Source: Methanolobus sp. UBA32 (GTDB lineage: Archaea > Halobacteriota > Methanosarcinia > Methanosarcinales > Methanosarcinaceae). Taken from it: 26,597 bases of DNA. The notes below the pieces were generated by a model. That model had not been told where the DNA came from. It made no database searches and worked only from the letters and a program-made list of their open reading frames with translations. Every line of letters starts with the position of its first letter. The first letter of the stretch is position 1. Positions 23,569 to 26,597 of this stretch are shown in pieces. Both the position numbers and the translations under genes were made by a program. The stretch spans positions 2,833 to 29,429 of the forward strand of contig DAZF01000018.1 of assembly GCA_002507205.1 (NCBI GenBank), read 5' to 3'.

Positions 23569-24279
23569 ATGAAAATACATTGCCTTGTCCATCTGGAATT
23601 TGAAACTCTCGGTAATATCAAAGAATGGGCATGTAGTAAAGGCTATCCTATATCCGTGACCATGCCATACGTAAATTCATCTTTCCCTCAGCCGGATGAA
23701 TATGACCTGCTAATAATAATGGGTGGTCTGATGAGTGTCTATCAGGAAGGAGAATACACATGGCTGAAAAAAGAAAAAGAATTTGTAAAAATGGCTATTG
23801 ACTCTGGCAAAGCAGTCTATGGCATATGTTTTGGAGCCCAGATGCTCTCAGAAATCCTGGGGGGAAAAGTGTCCAAAAATAAACACAAGGAAATTGGCTG
23901 GCATGAAGTTCGTCCACTTGAATCATTCCGGACCGATGTGACTCTTTTTCAAGTTCCTGCAAAAATTTCTGTTTTTCAGTGGCATGGTGATACATTCAGT
24001 CTCCCGGAAGGTGCAAAACGTCTATTTGAAAGCGAAGCATGTCCGGAGCAGGGTTTTATCTATGGGGACAATGTGCTTGCAGTTCAGTTTCATCCTGAGG
24101 TTGATGGGGTGTGTGTGGGTAGTCTTATCACAAACTGCAGTTCGGATCTTGTAGAAGGTATGTACATACAATCAGAAAATGAGATATGTGGCAGGGATGA
24201 TTTGATCAAGTCTTCTTCTGACATCATGTTTACAATACTTGACTGGTTCGAAGAAAACATTAGAAGCAAAGCAAACTAA
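23569..24279 (+). CDS. Class I glutamine amidotransferase (stand-alone)
   Basis: 236 residues. The catalytic triad is present: C87 in Y-G-I-C-F-G-A-Q, H175 and E177 in Q-F-H-P-E-V; L-L-I-I-M-G-G-L-M-S-V near 47-57 is the oxyanion strand. It releases ammonia from glutamine for a partner synthase, but no synthase is adjacent. The closest general resemblance is the stand-alone GMP-synthase-type amidotransferase-like proteins, some of which act as gamma-glutamyl hydrolases. ATTTAATA near 23533-23540 is a candidate TATA box. True substrate unknown. Confidence 0.88.
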   Translation: MKIHCLVHLEFETLGNIKEWACSKGYPISVTMPYVNSSFPQPDEYDLLIIMGGLMSVYQEGEYTWLKKEKEFVKMAIDSGKAVYGICFGAQMLSEILGGKVSKNKHKEIGWHEVRPLESFRTDVTLFQVPAKISVFQWHGDTFSLPEGAKRLFESEACPEQGFIYGDNVLAVQFHPEVDGVCVGSLITNCSSDLVEGMYIQSENEICGRDDLIKSSSDIMFTILDWFEENIRSKAN

Positions 24280-24284
24280 AAGCA

Positions 24285-24324
24285 TTTTATATATGTCATT
24301 GCTCTAAGTTCATTTAAGGAGGTT
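24285..24324 (+). promoter_or_regulatory. Promoter and strong ribosome binding site of the HTH gene
   Basis: TTTTATATA at 24285-24293 predicts transcription start near 24315, and AAGGAGGT at 24317-24324 is a perfect ribosome binding site. Together they place translation start at about 24328-24333. Confidence 0.65.
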
Positions 24325-24329
24325 TTGTT

Positions 24330-24800
24330 CTGGACCATAAAGCGAATGTTACGGATAAATTAGAACAGATGCGTCAATTGTGTAAGACTCGCCCGTTGAA
24401 ATATTCAGACCTTGACCATCTCAAAAAAGGCTCTACAGAGTTTCTTCACCAGTCCGGATACTCTATAGAGGAGATTGCAGATGCACTTGACCTGAGTGTG
24501 AGGGATATTGCAAACAACCTTAAAGGAACTGGTTTTACACTGGATTATAAGAAAATATCTCCATATGAAGACCTTTTGCCTGACAATATAGGCGATACTA
24601 TTACTATCAAGGTTCCTTCATGGGGGAATGAAGATGAAGAGCTTCTATTTAAAGCAATGGTTGTCCAATGTATTCCTCGTGGCGGTGGATGTGGTATCTC
24701 AATTGTTCTTCTGGAAGATACAAAATTCGAGATTCCTCTCTTTGGTGCAAAGAAAAAAGGCGATGAGATAGTTGTTCCTCTGGACTGGTATGTCAGGTAA
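24330..24800 (+). CDS. HTH-containing protein with apparent CTG start
   Basis: 156 residues if translation begins at CTG 24330, 5 bases after the perfect ribosome binding site; the first ATG in frame (24369, 143 residues) lies 44 bases from it. No ATG, GTG or TTG exists in this frame between the site and 24369. The N-terminal half has a helix-turn-helix: S-I-E-E-I-A-D-A-L-D-L-S-V-R-D-I-A-N-N-L. The C-terminal half is beta-rich with G-D-T-I-T-I-K-V-P, a G-G-G-C-G turn and P-L-F-G-A-K-K-K-G-D-E-I-V-V-P. Probable DNA-binding or nucleic-acid-associated protein; the family is not recognised with confidence. Confidence 0.7.
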   Translation: MDHKANVTDKLEQMRQLCKTRPLKYSDLDHLKKGSTEFLHQSGYSIEEIADALDLSVRDIANNLKGTGFTLDYKKISPYEDLLPDNIGDTITIKVPSWGNEDEELLFKAMVVQCIPRGGGCGISIVLLEDTKFEIPLFGAKKKGDEIVVPLDWYVR

Positions 24801-24849
24801 CGCCAAATCTTCAGGAAACTGAAAAGTATTTATGAGCGTGGAAATCTGT

Positions 24850-24882
24850 AAAAAAAGGAGATATGAGGTTTTACCTCATATC
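24850..24882 (-). terminator. Hairpin terminator of amt-glnK
   Basis: GATATGAGGT (24860-24869) and ACCTCATATC (24873-24882) are exact complements around a 3-base loop; on the minus strand the hairpin is followed by CTCC and a run of Ts (24851-24856). It overlaps the glnK stop codon. Confidence 0.75.
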
Positions 24883-25216
24883 ATTCGGGTCCTATCTCAT
24901 CATCATTTCTAATTGCAGCTACCAGCTCTATCGGGGATACGAAAATCTTTCCGTCACCGAATTTACCGGTTCTTGCACTTGCTCTAATGATCTCGATGAT
25001 AGGTCTTACGTCTTCATCACCCACGACCATCTCTATCTCGGTCTTAGGGATCATATCTACCTTTATCTGTTTTCCTCTATACTGAAGGCAGATACCTCTC
25101 TGTGCGCCACGTCCTTTAACCTGATAAACTGTCATGGCAAAGTATCCTTTCTCTTCCAGTGCCGCCTTTACATCTTCCAGCTTCTCCGGGCGAATAATTG
25201 CTTTTACTCTCTTCAT
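24881..25216 (-). CDS. glnK: P-II nitrogen regulatory protein GlnK
   Basis: 111 residues; trimeric sensor of ATP/ADP and 2-oxoglutarate that plugs the ammonium channel AmtB when nitrogen is plentiful. E. coli numbering is kept without gaps: G-R-G-A-Q-R-G with Q39, B-loop T83-G84-K-F-G87-D-G-K90, and R103. The T-loop residue 51, tyrosine where uridylylation occurs, is isoleucine here (Y-R-G-K-Q-I), so control by uridylylation is not possible at that site, as expected for archaeal GlnK. AGGTGATG precedes ATG 25216. It lies 10 bp after amt in the same transcript, the standard pairing. Confidence 0.96.
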   Translation of the reverse strand: MKRVKAIIRPEKLEDVKAALEEKGYFAMTVYQVKGRGAQRGICLQYRGKQIKVDMIPKTEIEMVVGDEDVRPIIEIIRASARTGKFGDGKIFVSPIELVAAIRNDDEIGPE

Positions 25217-25226
25217 TCACATCACC

Positions 25227-26423
25227 TCAGGCTGTAGTAGATTCACCATGCTGGGATATATCGAGTCCAACATATTCTTCTTCTTCGGTCACACGCAATC
25301 CCATAACCTTGTCCACAATCTTGGCAAGTATGAATGTCATTACGAATGCATATAGTATGGCAGCGGAAGCATCAATGAGTTGTATCAGGAATTGATGTGT
25401 GTTTCCGTAGATCAGTCCATCAACTCCGCCAATGGCTGCGCTTGCAAATATTCCTGTTGCAAGCGCTCCCCACAAGCCCCCCATTCCATGTACTGCCCAG
25501 GCATCAAGACTTTCGTCAAGCCCCCTGCGAACACGGAAGAGCAATGCTCCGTAACAGAGAATTCCGGCAAATCCACCTATTATGATGGCAGACATAGGCC
25601 CGACAAAACCGGATGCCGGTGTGATGGCTACAAGACCCGCAACAGCTCCACTGATAAGACCCAGGGAACTTGGCTTACCCTTTATCCATGATGCAGCCAT
25701 CCATGTAATTGCTCCGGCTGCTGCAGAGATGTTTGTTACGACAAGCGCATTGACTGCAAGTCCGTTTGCTGCAAGTGCACTTCCTGCATTGAATGCAAAC
25801 CATCCGAACCAGAGAAGGGATCCTCCAAGAAGGGTGGTTGTGATGTTCTCTGCTTCCATGCTGTATTTCCCAAATCCTGAACGCTTACCGATAACCATTG
25901 CAAGTGCAAGAGCTCCAAATCCTGAGCTGATATGTACTACGGTACCACCTGCAAAGTCAAGAGCACCCAGTTCTCCGGCCCAGCCGCCTCCCCATGCCCA
26001 GTGGGCAAGAGGATCATAGACCAGGGTTGTCCAGAGTAATCCGAGAACGATAAAAGAACTTAACTTTACACGTTCGGCAATTCCTGATGTGAGGATTGCC
26101 AGTGTGATCCCTGCAAAAACAAGCTGGAATACCATGAATAGCATGTCGGGGATCCCCTCGCCTCCAAGCCCTACGCCTGCGAGGCCTACGTGGTCCAGAC
26201 CGCCAATGAATCCTGAGATGTCAGTGCCAAAAGAGAGGCTGTAGCCAATTGTAACCCACTGGATACTTACAATGGCAAACGAAATGAAAGCCATGGCTAT
26301 CATGGAAATTATGTTTTTACTGCGTACCATTCCGCCGTAAAATAGTCCTACTCCCGGGGTCATGAGCATGACCATGGCGGTACAGATGATGATAAATGCT
26401 GTATCTCCGGTGTCGAGTACCAA
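25227..26423 (-). CDS. amt: Ammonium transporter
   Basis: 398 residues with eleven membrane segments; conducts ammonium/ammonia into the cell. Family motifs: [12 protein letters not shown] near residues 24-35, [12 protein letters not shown], the first pore histidine in [10 protein letters not shown] and the second in [12 protein letters not shown]. The start is TTG 26423, 4 bases behind AGGTGATG. The C-terminal tail ([11 protein letters not shown]) would contact GlnK. Upstream A/T-rich TATATTTATATAT near 26475-26490 (reading as a TATA box on the minus strand) is the promoter candidate; no GGAA-N6-TTCC NrpR-type palindrome was seen. Confidence 0.96.
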   Translation of the reverse strand: MVLDTGDTAFIIICTAMVMLMTPGVGLFYGGMVRSKNIISMIAMAFISFAIVSIQWVTIGYSLSFGTDISGFIGGLDHVGLAGVGLGGEGIPDMLFMVFQLVFAGITLAILTSGIAERVKLSSFIVLGLLWTTLVYDPLAHWAWGGGWAGELGALDFAGGTVVHISSGFGALALAMVIGKRSGFGKYSMEAENITTTLLGGSLLWFGWFAFNAGSALAANGLAVNALVVTNISAAAGAITWMAASWIKGKPSSLGLISGAVAGLVAITPASGFVGPMSAIIIGGFAGILCYGALLFRVRRGLDESLDAWAVHGMGGLWGALATGIFASAAIGGVDGLIYGNTHQFLIQLIDASAAILYAFVMTFILAKIVDKVMGLRVTEEEEYVGLDISQHGESTTA

Positions 26424-26597
26424 TTACATCACCTGTCTTTTTGAATTGTGTTCTATTATCTGTTCCATAGTTCCACCTATATTTATATATTGTAATTAGG
26501 ATAACTGCAATACCTTTCCTTTTTCCTATTCACTACTATTTAAAAACATTGGTTAGCAGGGTGTTATCCTTTAAATACGATAAAATAATAAATTCTT
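26424..26597 (-). promoter_or_regulatory. amt-glnK upstream region
   Basis: AT-rich DNA with a TATA-like run around 26475-26490 on the minus strand, and GGAAC repeated directly (as GTTCC at 26463-26467 and 26472-26476 on the plus strand). The region is cut off by the window end. Confidence 0.4.

Noticed and set aside
26424..26597. NrpR nitrogen operator upstream of amt
   Set aside because: Looked for GGAA-N6-TTCC on both strands and saw only direct GTTCC repeats, not the palindrome.

Overview
The window is the chromosome of a methanogenic archaeon, most likely of the family Methanosarcinaceae (a Methanolobus- or Methanomethylovorans-like methylotroph). The gene set supports this: CDP-archaeol synthase (archaeal ether lipids), a split CcmF for cytochrome c maturation (cytochrome-containing methanogens), a PEF-CTERM surface protein, a DUF2769 cysteine-rich protein, an Isf-like iron-sulfur flavoprotein, AT-rich TATA promoters and AGGTGAT-type ribosome binding sites. 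The genus is inference.

Bases 1 to about 7711 are an integrated plasmid- or virus-like element. It carries a tyrosine integrase (its 5' end lies left of the window) and a tightly coupled operon of four small genes leading into a 984-residue PrimPol/D5 primase-helicase. An AT-rich gap follows, then a membrane protein with a charged tail. Facing it is a minus-strand cassette of three genes joined by ATGA overlaps (31, 46 and 127 residues), and last comes a 47-residue AbrB-type regulator. Several of these genes are shorter than 60 codons and were read directly from the sequence. DNA-level signals stand out: an iteron-like cluster inside the primase gene (4916-5189), three TTGTAC repeats exactly 10 bp apart over the cassette start, and three AGTACT palindromes exactly 12 bp apart before the AbrB gene. 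The right end of the element abuts a secretion/pilus ATPase gene that stops abruptly at 7712, so the element appears to have inserted into that gene.

From about 7712 to 19200 the chromosome is ordinary housekeeping: the truncated ATPase, xseA-xseB (exonuclease VII), a two-gene split CcmF with the C-terminal half first, carS, pyrE, purD, argF, tRNA-Leu(CAG), an Isf-like flavoprotein and thrC. From 19200 to 24800 it is more accessory: a DUF2769 protein, an empty repeat-bearing stretch, a DDE transposase (insertion sequence), an EamA transporter, a PEF-CTERM protein, a PsiE-like membrane protein, a class I glutamine amidotransferase and an HTH protein that seems to start at CTG. The window ends with the amt-glnK ammonium transport operon on the minus strand.

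The part most likely to repay further work is the integrated element: a compact replicon with an internal candidate origin, two AbrB-fold regulators and a compact membrane-protein cassette under phased operators. I see no capsid, terminase or conjugation gene in the visible part, so I cannot say whether it is a virus or a plasmid.
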